Of a stretch of DNA of 64,000 bases, positions 51,756 through 61,026 are shown piece by piece. The stretch spans positions 1 to 64,000 of the forward strand of contig NZ_NIHE01000006.1 in NCBI RefSeq assembly GCF_002806995.1, written 5' to 3'. Every line of letters begins with the position of its first letter. The stretch's first letter is position 1. The position numbers and the translations under genes were made by a program. Below the pieces are notes generated by a model. That model saw nothing but the letters and a program-made list of their open reading frames with translations, made no database searches and was not told the origin of the DNA. Source of the stretch: Confluentibacter lentus (GTDB lineage Bacteria; Bacteroidota; Bacteroidia; Flavobacteriales; Flavobacteriaceae).

Positions 51756-52499
51756 TTGAGGTATTTTATTGAACTTTCTTATAATGGTAAGGCTTATCAT
51801 GGTTGGCAGAACCAGCCAAAATCTATTTCTGTACAAGAAGTCATAGAAGATAGTTTATCTAAATTATTAAGTGAAACCATAGCTATTGTTGGTGCTGGGA
51901 GAACGGATACAGGCGTGCACGCATCGCAAATGTTCGCTCATTTTGATACCGAAATGGCTTTTATGGAAGACGATTTGGTTTTTAAACTAAACTCTTTTTT
52001 GCCGAAAGATATTGCGGTGCATACTATTTTTAAAGTGAAAGCCGAAGCTCATGCGCGTTTTGATGCATTGAGCAGAACGTATTTATATAGGATTACATTA
52101 AAAAAAAATGTGTTTACTTTTGATAACGTTTTTTATGTGAAGCAAGATTTAGATGTTGACAAAATGAATGAGGCATCACAAACGTTGTTTCAGTATAAAG
52201 ATTTTCAATGTTTTTCAAAAAGTAAAACAGATGTTAAAACCTTTGATTGTGATATTATGAAAGCAGAGTGGTTTTTTAAGGATGGCGAACTTCATTTTGT
52301 CATTAAAGCCGATAGGTTTTTACGTAATATGGTGAGGGCCATTGTTGGAACTATGATTAATATAGGCTTAGGTAAATTGAATCTAGACGATTTACATCAT
52401 ATAATTACATCTAAAAATAGGAGCGAAGCTGGTTTTTCTGTGCCTGCCCATGCGTTGTATTTAATAGAGGTTGCATATCCAAATAATTTAAAACTTTAA
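51756..52499 (+). CDS. truA: tRNA pseudouridine(38-40) synthase
   Basis: TruA isomerises U38-U40 of tRNA anticodon arms. 247 residues: YFIELSYNGKAYHGWQNQP, the catalytic-Asp motif GAGRTDTGVHASQMFAHFD, and RFLRNMVRAIVGTMI. The start is TTG at 51756 (TTG-AGG-TAT): no ATG is available in frame upstream, and the family begins exactly at this point. The stop TAA is directly followed by the ATG of the ABC exporter gene, so both are co-transcribed. Confidence 0.95.
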   Translation: MRYFIELSYNGKAYHGWQNQPKSISVQEVIEDSLSKLLSETIAIVGAGRTDTGVHASQMFAHFDTEMAFMEDDLVFKLNSFLPKDIAVHTIFKVKAEAHARFDALSRTYLYRITLKKNVFTFDNVFYVKQDLDVDKMNEASQTLFQYKDFQCFSKSKTDVKTFDCDIMKAEWFFKDGELHFVIKADRFLRNMVRAIVGTMINIGLGKLNLDDLHHIITSKNRSEAGFSVPAHALYLIEVAYPNNLKL

Positions 52500-54266
52500 A
52501 TGAGCAGTAAAAAGGAAAACAAGTTTGATGTTAATTTATTTTCGCGGTTGTTTAAATATATAAGGCCTTATACAGCAGTTTTTGTAGGTGTTTTAGTATC
52601 GGTGCTTATTATTGCTGTATTGGCGGCATTAACGCCTCATATTTTACAAATAGCAGTCGATGAAAATTTAGCAAAAGACAAACTTGAAGGGTTTTCATTC
52701 TACATTGTTTTAATGATCATCCTTTTAATTCTGGAGTTTGCATTTCAGCTTATATTTATCTATTATTCAAGTTGGCTAGGACAACATGTCGTGAAGGATG
52801 TTCGTGTGAAATTATTCAATCACCTACTTAATTTTAAAATGAAGTATTACGATAATTCTTCAGTAGGTGTACTTATTACCCGTTCTGTAACGGATATGGA
52901 ACGTATTGCAGATATTTTTGGACAAGGATTATTTACCATTTTTAGGGAATTACTTACCATGATAGTTGTTTCTGGCTTTATGTTTTACAAAAGCTGGAAG
53001 CTAAGTCTCATCGTATTTATAGTGTTGCCTTTGTTGATGTACGCGACACGGTTGTTTCAAAAATACATGAAAATCGCTTTTGAGGATGTTCGTAATGAAG
53101 TATCAAACCTAAATTCCTTTGTTCAAGAGCGTTTAACGGGCATGAAAATACTCCAGCTTTTTGTCAGGGAAGATATTGAAAGTAAAAAATTCAGAGAGAT
53201 CAATGAGCGTCATAAAAAAGCATGGTTAAAAACCATTTGGTACAACTCCATATTTTTCCCTATAGCAGATTTGGCATCGTCTCTAGCCATTGGTTTGGTA
53301 GTCTGGTATGCCGGTTTGGCCATGGTAATAAGCGATGGCGCAACGCAAGGTCTTATTTTTGCTTTTATCATGTACATACCTAAACTTTTTAGGCCATTGA
53401 GTAGGATTGCAGATAATTTTAACGCACTGCAAATGGGTATGGTCGCTGCCAATAGAGTTTTTAATATTTTGGATACGAATTCGCAAATTGATGATAAGGG
53501 CACTAAAAACATTACGCATTTTAAAGGCGATATTGTTTTTAATGATATTTACTTCAGCTACGTTGAGGATGAAACGGTTTTAAAAGGAGTGTCTTTTGAA
53601 GTAGAAGCAGGACAAACCGTTGCCATTGTTGGAGCTACGGGCGCAGGAAAATCTACCATTATTAATTTATTAAGTCGATTTTATGAAATTGATAAAGGTG
53701 TTATAACTGTTGATGGCATTGATATTAAAGATGTGACTTTGTTTTCTTTAAGAAATCAGATTTCAGTAGTTTTACAAGATGTCTTTTTATTTGCAGATAC
53801 CATTTTAAGCAACATTACGCTTAATAAACCAAACATCACGGAAGCTGAAGTGCACCAAGCTGCGAAAGATATTGGCATCCACGATTTTATTATGAGTTTG
53901 CCCGATGGCTATCATTATAACGTAAAAGAACGCGGGGCCATGTTATCTTCCGGTCAGCGTCAACTTATTTCATTTTTAAGAGCTTATGTTTCAAATCCGA
54001 GTATTTTGGTTTTGGATGAAGCAACTTCTTCTGTAGATTCCCATTCAGAACAACTTATTCAAAATGCGACCGATAAAATAACAACGGGTAGAACATCTAT
54101 TGTTATCGCTCACCGATTGGCAACTATCAAGAAAGCCGATAAAATTATTGTTATGGATTCTGGTGAAATCGTAGAGCAAGGTACCCACAATGAATTGCTT
54201 AAAAAAGAAAATGGATACTACAAAAATTTATATGAAGTCCAGTTTTTAAAGGAAGAAGTTATTTAA
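52500..54266 (+). CDS. ABC exporter, fused permease/ATPase (MsbA/MdlB-like)
   Basis: A 588-residue half-transporter: six-helix membrane domain (about 20-310, with YDNSSVGVLITRSVTDMERI), then nucleotide-binding domain with Walker A VGATGAGKST, Q loop, ABC signature LSSGQRQLISFLRAY, Walker B ILVLDEATSSVDS and H loop IAHRLATI. It acts as a homodimer exporting an unknown lipid, drug or peptide. Its ATG follows the truA stop with no gap. Confidence 0.95.
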   Translation: MSSKKENKFDVNLFSRLFKYIRPYTAVFVGVLVSVLIIAVLAALTPHILQIAVDENLAKDKLEGFSFYIVLMIILLILEFAFQLIFIYYSSWLGQHVVKDVRVKLFNHLLNFKMKYYDNSSVGVLITRSVTDMERIADIFGQGLFTIFRELLTMIVVSGFMFYKSWKLSLIVFIVLPLLMYATRLFQKYMKIAFEDVRNEVSNLNSFVQERLTGMKILQLFVREDIESKKFREINERHKKAWLKTIWYNSIFFPIADLASSLAIGLVVWYAGLAMVISDGATQGLIFAFIMYIPKLFRPLSRIADNFNALQMGMVAANRVFNILDTNSQIDDKGTKNITHFKGDIVFNDIYFSYVEDETVLKGVSFEVEAGQTVAIVGATGAGKSTIINLLSRFYEIDKGVITVDGIDIKDVTLFSLRNQISVVLQDVFLFADTILSNITLNKPNITEAEVHQAAKDIGIHDFIMSLPDGYHYNVKERGAMLSSGQRQLISFLRAYVSNPSILVLDEATSSVDSHSEQLIQNATDKITTGRTSIVIAHRLATIKKADKIIVMDSGEIVEQGTHNELLKKENGYYKNLYEVQFLKEEVI

Positions 54267-54270
54267 TTTT

Positions 54271-55059
54271 TTATTTAGTGGGAGTGGGCATCAAATCTTG
54301 AAGGGATAGGTTTTCTGTAATAATTACTAAGATGATCATTATTATAGAGATCACCACGTAAAAGATGAAGCCCAAAGGCAAAAAAGCAAGTGTTTTCATT
54401 AGCATTTGTTTTCCATTTAGTTTAAATAACCTTTTTAAAAGAAAAATGTGATAAATAAACAATAGAAAAATAAATGATAAACTATAAGTCATATAACTTT
54501 TAGGGGCAATCAAAACAATGCTTACTGTAGAAAATATGGACACTATGGAAGAGAATGACATGGTGTATAAATAAATAACAACATGCTCCGTCAAATTGTA
54601 TTTCTTATTTATAAACACCATCCAAGAAATAATTGCAAAAGCAGGGATTATAGTAAAGTATAACAACGAATTATAATCAAACATAAAATTAAATATAGCG
54701 TCATTAAGTTTTTCTTGTCCTTGATAACTAGTTATGCTTGACAAATCCATCCCTTCTTTCATCTTATCTTTCAAAAAGAATAAATAAAAACCAGAAAGTG
54801 TAAAGGAGATTGCTAAAAAACTAATAGGATTTATATACTTTTTTCTAACGCCGTCGGTATAACTTTCAATAACAACTTCTGGTTTTACAAATAAATGAAT
54901 AACTGTTTGTATAAACTTATTATCGTAGTTTAAATAGGTTTCGGTAAAATGCTCTAATAAATTTTTGAATGTGAGCCTGTTTTTAATAACCTGAGCACCA
55001 CAAGAATTGCAATATTGGCTTTCTTCGGTTAATAAACGATGACAATTTTTACAGTTCAT
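54271..55059 (-). CDS. DUF3667 family membrane protein with zinc ribbon
   Basis: A 262-residue protein: N-terminal zinc ribbon CKNCHRLL...YCNSCGAQ (two CxxC pairs, residues 3-22), the conserved FTETYLNYDNKFIQTVIHLF and YINPISFLAISF, and five hydrophobic segments. This is the Bacteroidetes DUF3667 family of unknown function. Its ATG directly follows the cdaA stop (TAAATG), indicating coupled translation with the c-di-AMP synthase. Confidence 0.88.
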   Translation of the reverse strand: MNCKNCHRLLTEESQYCNSCGAQVIKNRLTFKNLLEHFTETYLNYDNKFIQTVIHLFVKPEVVIESYTDGVRKKYINPISFLAISFTLSGFYLFFLKDKMKEGMDLSSITSYQGQEKLNDAIFNFMFDYNSLLYFTIIPAFAIISWMVFINKKYNLTEHVVIYLYTMSFSSIVSIFSTVSIVLIAPKSYMTYSLSFIFLLFIYHIFLLKRLFKLNGKQMLMKTLAFLPLGFIFYVVISIIMIILVIITENLSLQDLMPTPTK

Positions 55060-55845
55060 TTAAGCCAAATCATTTTTAATAATTTCAGCAAGCTCCGCAT
55101 TGTCTTTAAACAACACAAATTCGCCATCCTTAAAATAAGAAATATGCCCAGTTTCTTCACTTACAGCCAATGCTACGGCATCTGTTTTTTCGGTAACACC
55201 AATGGCAGCTCTGTGGCGTAAACCAAAACGTCGTGGGATCACCTTATCATTATTAACAGGAAGGATGACACGGGTTGCTTTTACAATGTTATTACTGATT
55301 ATAATCGCGCCATCGTGTAGCGGACTATTTTTAAAGAAGATACTTTCTATAATGGGCTGTGTGACCTTAATATTCATTTCGTCACCTGTGGCGGTTAGGA
55401 AATCTAAATTATTATTACGTTCAAAAACGATTAAAGCTCCCGTTTTAGACATCGACATTTTATTGCAAGCGGAAATAATAGTATCAACATTGGTTTCATC
55501 GCCAGTTTCAGTTTGCAAAAATTTAAACTGACCTAAAATTTTTCCTTTTTTACTAAAATTGGTGGAACCAACCATGAGCAGAAATTTTCTAATCTCTGGC
55601 TGAAAAACCACAATAAGCGCAATAATTCCCACTTTCATAAACCCACCAAGAATACTGGTAAGCAAGGCCATATTTAAAAAATTAGTAAGTCTGAAAACCA
55701 GATAAATAATAATGATGCCAATAAAAATATTAATGGCGACCGTCCCTTTTATCAACTTGTAGATGTAATAGAGTAGAAGCGCTACCAAAAAGACATCTAT
55801 AATGTCTATAACCGTAAATTTTAAAAGGTCTTTAAAGATTTCCAA
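55060..55845 (-). CDS. cdaA: Diadenylate cyclase CdaA
   Basis: Makes cyclic di-AMP from two ATP. 261 residues: three N-terminal membrane helices (about 10-30, 36-56, 60-82), then the DAC (DisA_N) domain with the catalytic NSPLHDGAIII (DGA) and FGLRHRAAIGVTEKTDA (RHR) motifs and AVSEETGHIS. It lies between a lipoprotein gene downstream of folP and DUF3667, rather than in the glmM cluster known from Firmicutes. Implies c-di-AMP signalling in this organism. Confidence 0.95.
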   Translation of the reverse strand: MEIFKDLLKFTVIDIIDVFLVALLLYYIYKLIKGTVAINIFIGIIIIYLVFRLTNFLNMALLTSILGGFMKVGIIALIVVFQPEIRKFLLMVGSTNFSKKGKILGQFKFLQTETGDETNVDTIISACNKMSMSKTGALIVFERNNNLDFLTATGDEMNIKVTQPIIESIFFKNSPLHDGAIIISNNIVKATRVILPVNNDKVIPRRFGLRHRAAIGVTEKTDAVALAVSEETGHISYFKDGEFVLFKDNAELAEIIKNDLA

Positions 55846-55881
55846 AGGTAACTGGGTTTTGGTAAATTTAGTAAAATATGG

Positions 55882-56565
55882 TTAATTATATAAGAACTCT
55901 TGATTTGATATTTTAAGATTTTTAAAATCAGATTTTAACACCATGGATTTATAGGTAATGTACTCTTGAAAAGTCAGTTTTTCATTGAAATTAAAATACA
56001 ACGTGCTTTCAATAGTATCCATTTTTTTTAAATCATTTATCAACTGGTTTTTGTTGGTCATTATTATAAATGGCTCGGAATTCGGATTGATAATGGAAAT
56101 GTCCCCATTCAAATTAAAGCTAATGGGTTTTAAGTTTTTTGCATCTTCAAATTCTGAAATTTTTGCCATGTAGGTTTCAGAAGATTCTTCATGATAAATC
56201 ACATCCGTAAACTCCATAAACCCAAGATTTTTTCTGCCCAAATCATTGCAGGTAAAATAATTTTTGGCATTTTCATTTTTGTGTTCCGAATTTTGCTTTT
56301 TATTCTGAAGAAATTTTAGTTGTGGAAACACTTGTTTTAAGGTTAAACGTTTATCAACATTTACTAACCAATTGGTGGTACTTATTAAGTTTTTTCTATT
56401 GAGTTCGAAACCTTCAGAATTGGATTTATCATAAAATAGATAAGCAGCAGATACATCACTTATTTCAGAAATATCTGAATGATTAATTTCAGGAAGTTGA
56501 ACCACTTTATCCTTTCCGCAGGAAATAATAAATAGTAAAATGATGAGTAAGTATATATTTTTCAT
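55882..56565 (-). CDS. Uncharacterised lipoprotein
   Basis: A 227-residue lipoprotein; signal MKNIYLLIILLFIISCGKDK with lipobox IISC. ATG 56565 is used; an in-frame TTG at 56577 adds four residues before the signal. The body (FELNRKNLISTTNWLVN, LGRKNLGFMEFTDVIY) shows no domain I recognise. It lies between folP and cdaA on the same strand and is probably in their operon. Confidence 0.75.
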   Translation of the reverse strand: MKNIYLLIILLFIISCGKDKVVQLPEINHSDISEISDVSAAYLFYDKSNSEGFELNRKNLISTTNWLVNVDKRLTLKQVFPQLKFLQNKKQNSEHKNENAKNYFTCNDLGRKNLGFMEFTDVIYHEESSETYMAKISEFEDAKNLKPISFNLNGDISIINPNSEPFIIMTNKNQLINDLKKMDTIESTLYFNFNEKLTFQEYITYKSMVLKSDFKNLKISNQEFLYN

Positions 56566-56618
56566 GGAAATAGACAACTAGGTAGTTATACGATTAATCA
56601 ATTCAACAGTTAAACAAT

Positions 56619-57443
56619 TCAACAACTTAAAGACTCAACTAATTTGATGCATTCCACAGCCTCTTTAACATCATGTACCCGTAATATGGAAGCGCCTTTT
56701 TGTAAAGCAATGGTATTCAAAACAGTGGTGCCATTTAAGGCTTCATCAGGAGTTGTTTGTAAAGTTTTGTAAATCATGGATTTTCTTGAAACCCCCACAA
56801 GGATTGGTTTTTCTAGTATTTTAAATAATTCCAAATGGTTTAATAAATCAAAACTTTGTTCGCATGTTTTTGCAAAACCAAAACCAGGATCGACAATAAT
56901 ATCTATAATTCCTAATTGTTTGGCAGCAGCTATTCTTTCCGAAAAATAAAACAAAACGTCTTTCACAAGGTTATCATAATCGGTTTGCTTTAGCATATTT
57001 TGCGGTGACCCTTTCATGTGCATCATCACATAAGGCACTTTCAAATTGGCAACGGTTTGTAGCATATTCTCATCCAATTTCCCAGCAGAAATATCATTAA
57101 TTAAAGCAGCACCAGCTTCAATACATTTTTTAGCGATTTGGCTTCTAAAAGTATCGATGGAAAGTAAGGTTTCTGGGAATTTTTTCAGAATTAAATCAAC
57201 AATAGGAAGTATGCGTTTTAATTCCTCATCTTCCTTAATATGTTCGGCATTGGGTCTAGAACTGTAAGCACCAACATCAATAAACGTAGCACCTTCATTG
57301 AGCATTTTTTCAACATGAATCAACACATTGGTTTCATTTTTGTGCTTTCCACCATCATAAAATGAATCTGGTGTGATGTTTAAAACACCCATCACTTTTG
57401 GTGATGTTAAATTGATAAGTTGCCCTTTGCAGTTAATAGTCAT
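56619..57443 (-). CDS. folP: Dihydropteroate synthase
   Basis: Joins p-aminobenzoate with 6-hydroxymethyl-dihydropterin pyrophosphate in folate synthesis; target of sulfonamides. 274 residues: MGVLNITPDSFYDGGKH (pterin pyrophosphate loop), GATFIDVGAYSSRPNAE, TLLSIDTFRSQIAKKCIEAGA, INDISAGK, MHMKGSPQNM, VDPGFGFAKT, VGVSRKSM and the final ILRVHDVKEAVE. Full length. Divergent from the DUF1599 gene. Confidence 0.96.
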   Translation of the reverse strand: MTINCKGQLINLTSPKVMGVLNITPDSFYDGGKHKNETNVLIHVEKMLNEGATFIDVGAYSSRPNAEHIKEDEELKRILPIVDLILKKFPETLLSIDTFRSQIAKKCIEAGAALINDISAGKLDENMLQTVANLKVPYVMMHMKGSPQNMLKQTDYDNLVKDVLFYFSERIAAAKQLGIIDIIVDPGFGFAKTCEQSFDLLNHLELFKILEKPILVGVSRKSMIYKTLQTTPDEALNGTTVLNTIALQKGASILRVHDVKEAVECIKLVESLSC

Positions 57444-57605
57444 TTATATTGTTCTAAATTCAATGTTTTAGGTTCAAAGTTAAGCTAATTATTCAAAAAA
57501 AATGAAGCATGAAAACATGGAACTTAAAACTTTGAACTTTAAATTGTAGAAACTTTGAACTTTAAACTATTTAATCGAAATTTACAAAAAATTCAATTGA
57601 TTTAA

Positions 57606-58145
57606 ATGCAAGATACGTCGAAACAATATGATGCGGTTATAGAGATTTGTAAAAGTCTGTTCATAAAAAAAATGAGTGATTATGGAAGTGCTTGGCGGAT
57701 TTTAAGATTACCATCATTAACCGACCAGATTTTTATAAAAGCCCAACGCATACGTAGTTTGCAGCAAAATGCTGTTAGAAAAGTAGATGAAGGTGAGGCT
57801 AGTGAGTTTATTGGCATCATCAATTATTGCATCATGGCATTGATTCAGTTGGATAAAGGTGTTGTGGAGCAACCCGATTTATCAGCTGAGGAAGCCACAA
57901 AATTATATTCTGAGAAAGTCGCTATCACCAAAAAATTAATGGAAGATAAAAACCATGATTATGGTGAGGCTTGGCGCGATATGCGGGTGAGTAGTTTAAC
58001 CGATTTAATTTTGCAAAAACTATTGCGCGTAAAACAAATTGAAGATAATGCTGGAAAAACTTTGGTTAGCGAAGGCATTGATGCCAATTATCAGGATATG
58101 ATAAATTATGCGGTTTTTGCATTAATTCATCTAAACGAAAAATAA
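57606..58145 (+). CDS. DUF1599 domain-containing protein
   Basis: A 179-residue protein made of two tandem repeats (about 10-80 and 97-175): SLFIKKMSDYGSAWRILRLP, SLTDQIFIKAQRI and KKLMEDKNHDYGEAWRDMRV, SLTDLILQKLLRV. This is the Bacteroidetes DUF1599 family, reminiscent of nucleotide-binding all-alpha (MazG/dUTPase-like) proteins, but function is not shown. Opens the DUF1599/BT_3928/permease/TlpA/tpiA/prmA/clpS run, conserved in order in Bacteroidetes as far as I recall. Confidence 0.88.
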   Translation: MQDTSKQYDAVIEICKSLFIKKMSDYGSAWRILRLPSLTDQIFIKAQRIRSLQQNAVRKVDEGEASEFIGIINYCIMALIQLDKGVVEQPDLSAEEATKLYSEKVAITKKLMEDKNHDYGEAWRDMRVSSLTDLILQKLLRVKQIEDNAGKTLVSEGIDANYQDMINYAVFALIHLNEK

Positions 58146-58147
58146 AT

Positions 58148-58211
58148 GTCATTCCTGCTCAGGCAGGAATCCAAAATAAAACTAATCAAATAAATTCCTG
58201 CCCACACAGGA
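58148..58211. repeat. TCATTCCTGC-type palindromic repeats
   Basis: A full copy at 58148-58177 (GTCATTCCTGCTCAGGCAGG, then AATCC) and a degenerate second copy at 58193-58211 (ATTCCTGCCCACACAGGAT), 10 nt before the next ATG. Confidence 0.75.
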
Positions 58212-58221
58212 TAGCAACATT

Positions 58222-59316
58222 ATGAAAATCATTATTCACATTTCAAGATTCTTAGTAGGAGCCTTATTTATTTTTTCAGGATTTATAAAATTGAACGATC
58301 CACTAGGGTTTTCTTATAAGTTACAGGAATTTTTCACCCCCGATGTTTTAAATCTTCCTTTTTTAGAACCTTATGCCTTATTAATCGCTGTTTTTGTAGT
58401 GGTTTTTGAAGTGGTTTTGGGCGTGTTTTTGCTGATAGGTTACAAGCCAAAATTCACGGTGTGGAGTTTGTTGATTATGATCGTATTTTTCACATTTTTA
58501 ACCTTCTACGCATGGTATTTTGATAAAGTTAAGGATTGTGGCTGTTTCGGGGACTTTTTAAAGTTAAAACCAGTGGAGAGTTTTATAAAAGATGTTATTT
58601 TATTGGTTTTTATACTCATTCTATTTTTTGGCATCAAGCATATAAAACCCTTATTTGGCAAGTTGCCAACAACTATTTTAGCTCTATTGGGTTTCATTGT
58701 AAGTTTATGGTTTGCGTATCATGTATTAATGCATTTACCTTTAATTGACTTTAGGGCCTACAAAGTGGGAAATAATATTAAAGAAGGGATGAGTATTCCT
58801 GAGAATGCAGCAAAGCCCATTCAGGAATTTTATTGGAAATTTAAAATAAATGGCAAAGAAGAAATTATTACAACTGATGGGTCTTATCCAGAGGTAGATG
58901 GTGAATATATTAGTTATGAAAACAAAATTATAAGTGAAGGTTACCAACCACCTATTCAAGATTTTTCGATAGAAAGTGATGAAGAAGATTTAACCGACTA
59001 TTTTTTAAGTGAAGAAAAACTAATTATGATTGTTTCTTATAGCTTAGAGCATATTGAAAGAGATTCTTTAAAGAAATTAAAAAAAATGACGGACGAAGCC
59101 ATTAAAAAAGGATACACCGTCATTGGTTTAACAGCTTCGGGAGCAGATGCTAAAAAGAATATCAAAGACACTTATAAATTAGATTTCGATTTTTATTTAT
59201 GTGATGAAAAAGCGCTAAAAACTGTGGTGCGCGCCAATCCAGGTATTTTAAAATTGAATAAAGGAACAGTCATTCAAAAATTACATTATAATGATATGGA
59301 TGATTTGGAACTGTAG
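58222..59316 (+). CDS. BT_3928 family protein (DoxX-like membrane domain plus thioredoxin-like tail)
   Basis: A 364-residue inner-membrane protein: four DoxX-like helices (about 7-26, 47-67, 75-95, 117-140) with a CGCFGDFLKLKP loop after the third helix (cysteines exposed), one further helix near 155-175, then a ~180-residue periplasmic thioredoxin-fold-like domain (EEKLIMIVSYSLEHIERD, KKGYTVIGLTASG). The BT_3928 family is uncharacterised; the Cys pair and the TlpA-like gene two positions downstream suggest a redox role. Confidence 0.88.
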   Translation: MKIIIHISRFLVGALFIFSGFIKLNDPLGFSYKLQEFFTPDVLNLPFLEPYALLIAVFVVVFEVVLGVFLLIGYKPKFTVWSLLIMIVFFTFLTFYAWYFDKVKDCGCFGDFLKLKPVESFIKDVILLVFILILFFGIKHIKPLFGKLPTTILALLGFIVSLWFAYHVLMHLPLIDFRAYKVGNNIKEGMSIPENAAKPIQEFYWKFKINGKEEIITTDGSYPEVDGEYISYENKIISEGYQPPIQDFSIESDEEDLTDYFLSEEKLIMIVSYSLEHIERDSLKKLKKMTDEAIKKGYTVIGLTASGADAKKNIKDTYKLDFDFYLCDEKALKTVVRANPGILKLNKGTVIQKLHYNDMDDLEL

Positions 59317-59363
59317 TTTACAATCAATTAACAGCTAAACACCAAACTTAACACAAACGATAA

Positions 59364-60440
59364 CTGATAAATTATCTATTAAATAAAACCTTTTATGCAC
59401 TGCTCACTTTGTTTGGAGTGGTGACGGTTATTTTCTTTTTATTTAATGTGCTTCCTGGCGATCCTGCTCAAATGATGCTGGGTCAGAATGAAGATAGTGA
59501 GCAATTGGCAATCATCAAGAAAAAGTATGGGTTTGATAAGCCAATCAGCACCCAGTATTTGTATTATTTAAATGATTTGTCACTTGTTTCATTTCATTCA
59601 AAAAACGCTGAAGATTACACGTTTTTGAGTCCGAATAAATACGCAGCTACTGAATTATTTTCCATCGGAAACACCACAACAGTTTTAAAGTTTCCTTATT
59701 TACGGGAATCTTTCACAAAACAAGGAAAAAAAGTGAGCGAAGTATTAACTGAAACCTTACCAAATACCTTTGTTTTGGCTGTAACCGCCATCATTATTGC
59801 CATGCTTTTAGGGGTGTTTTTAGGCATAGTTTCAGCGCTTTATAAAGATACTTGGCTCGATAAAACCATACAGATTTTAAGTACGTTTGGCATGAGTATT
59901 CCATCGTTTTTTAGTGCTATTTTATTCGCATGGTTTTTCGGATATATTTTGCACAGATATACCCATTTAGAAATGACTGGCAGTTTATATGAGATGGATG
60001 ATTTTGGTGAAGCCATTCACATTAAATGGAAAAATTTAATACTTCCCGCGGTAGTTTTGGGCATTCGTCCGTTAGCTGTTGTCATTCAATTGATGCGCAA
60101 TTCTTTGTTAGAAGTTTTTAATCAAGATTATATTCGTACTGCTAGGGCAAAAGGGTTGAGTGAATATCAAATCATTTGGAAGCATGCGGTTAAAAATGCC
60201 ATGAATCCAGTCGTAACGGCTATTTCTGGTTGGTTTGCATCCATGTTGGCCGGTGCCGTTTTTGTGGAATATATTTTTGGTTGGAACGGGCTCGGAAAGG
60301 AAATTGTAAATGCCTTGAATACTTTGGATTTACCAGTTATTATGGGTTCGGTTTTAATTATTGCCATATTATTTATTATCATAAATATTTTAGTAGATAT
60401 CATCTATGTTTGGTTAGATCCTAAGGTGAAACTCGACTAA
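59364..60440 (+). CDS. DppB/OppB-like ABC transporter permease
   Basis: A six-helix peptide-type permease, 358 residues as extended here. Motifs: FNVLPGDPAQMMLGQ, a long extracytoplasmic insert after helix 1 (YLYYLNDLSLVSFHSKNA...), and the EAA loop ARAKGLSEYQIIWKHAVKNA. The frame has no ATG: TTG 59409 would cut helix 1 to FGVVTVIFFLFNV, while the upstream open codons (from CTG 59364: INYLLNKTFYALLTLFG) restore the usual N terminus of OppB. I therefore place the start at about 59364, a non-ATG codon. No DppC, ATPase or binding protein gene is nearby. Confidence 0.85.
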   Translation: MINYLLNKTFYALLTLFGVVTVIFFLFNVLPGDPAQMMLGQNEDSEQLAIIKKKYGFDKPISTQYLYYLNDLSLVSFHSKNAEDYTFLSPNKYAATELFSIGNTTTVLKFPYLRESFTKQGKKVSEVLTETLPNTFVLAVTAIIIAMLLGVFLGIVSALYKDTWLDKTIQILSTFGMSIPSFFSAILFAWFFGYILHRYTHLEMTGSLYEMDDFGEAIHIKWKNLILPAVVLGIRPLAVVIQLMRNSLLEVFNQDYIRTARAKGLSEYQIIWKHAVKNAMNPVVTAISGWFASMLAGAVFVEYIFGWNGLGKEIVNALNTLDLPVIMGSVLIIAILFIIINILVDIIYVWLDPKVKLD

Positions 60441-60465
60441 ACACTTTTACTAAAAATCTTAAAGA

Positions 60466-60954
60466 ATGAAAAAAATAACATACATATTTATTTTAGCAAT
60501 CAGTTTTTTCAGTTGTAAAACTGAAACACCAAAAACATTTTCTGATGAGGCCTTAAACGACACCTTTATCACATTGGATGGTGATTCCATGCCGTTTAAA
60601 GATGTTTTAGAAGCTCACAAAGGTAAAACCATTGTTATTGATATTTGGGCGTCTTGGTGCAGTGATTGTATAAAAGGCATGCCGAAAGTTAAAGTCTTAC
60701 AAAGTAATTTTAAAGATGCCACCTATATCTTTTTGTCATTGGATAAAAGCCAAGAAGCTTGGAAAAAAGGGATTAAAAAATATGATGTACAAGGAGTGCA
60801 TTATTTTATGCAATCTGGATGGAAAGGCCCTTTTGGAACGTTTGTGGAATTGGATTGGATTCCGCGCTATATGATTGTTGACCCAGATGGAACAATAAAA
60901 GCATTTAAAGCAATAGAAGCTGACGATAATAAGCTGATAGAAGCATTAAAATAA
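60466..60954 (+). CDS. TlpA/thioredoxin-family lipoprotein
   Basis: A 162-residue periplasmic thiol-disulfide protein. Lipobox FFSCK with Cys17; thioredoxin fold with active site WASWCSDCIKGMPK (CxxC) near 63-70, the cis-Pro loop DWIPRYMIVDPDG. It follows the permease by 25 nt. Likely reduces or isomerises exported thiols with the BT_3928 protein; inference from position. Confidence 0.9.
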   Translation: MKKITYIFILAISFFSCKTETPKTFSDEALNDTFITLDGDSMPFKDVLEAHKGKTIVIDIWASWCSDCIKGMPKVKVLQSNFKDATYIFLSLDKSQEAWKKGIKKYDVQGVHYFMQSGWKGPFGTFVELDWIPRYMIVDPDGTIKAFKAIEADDNKLIEALK

Positions 60955-60955
60955 C

Positions 60956-60963
60956 TATTTTTG
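60956..60963 (+). promoter_or_regulatory. tpiA: -7 element upstream of tpiA
   Basis: TATTTTTG, perfect match, 64 nt before the tpiA ATG and immediately after the TlpA stop. No clear -33 box. Confidence 0.5.
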
Positions 60964-61026
60964 CACAGATAAATTTAATTAGTAACTATAATAAAATTCC
61001 TTCTTAATTGGAAGGTTATATTGGTA

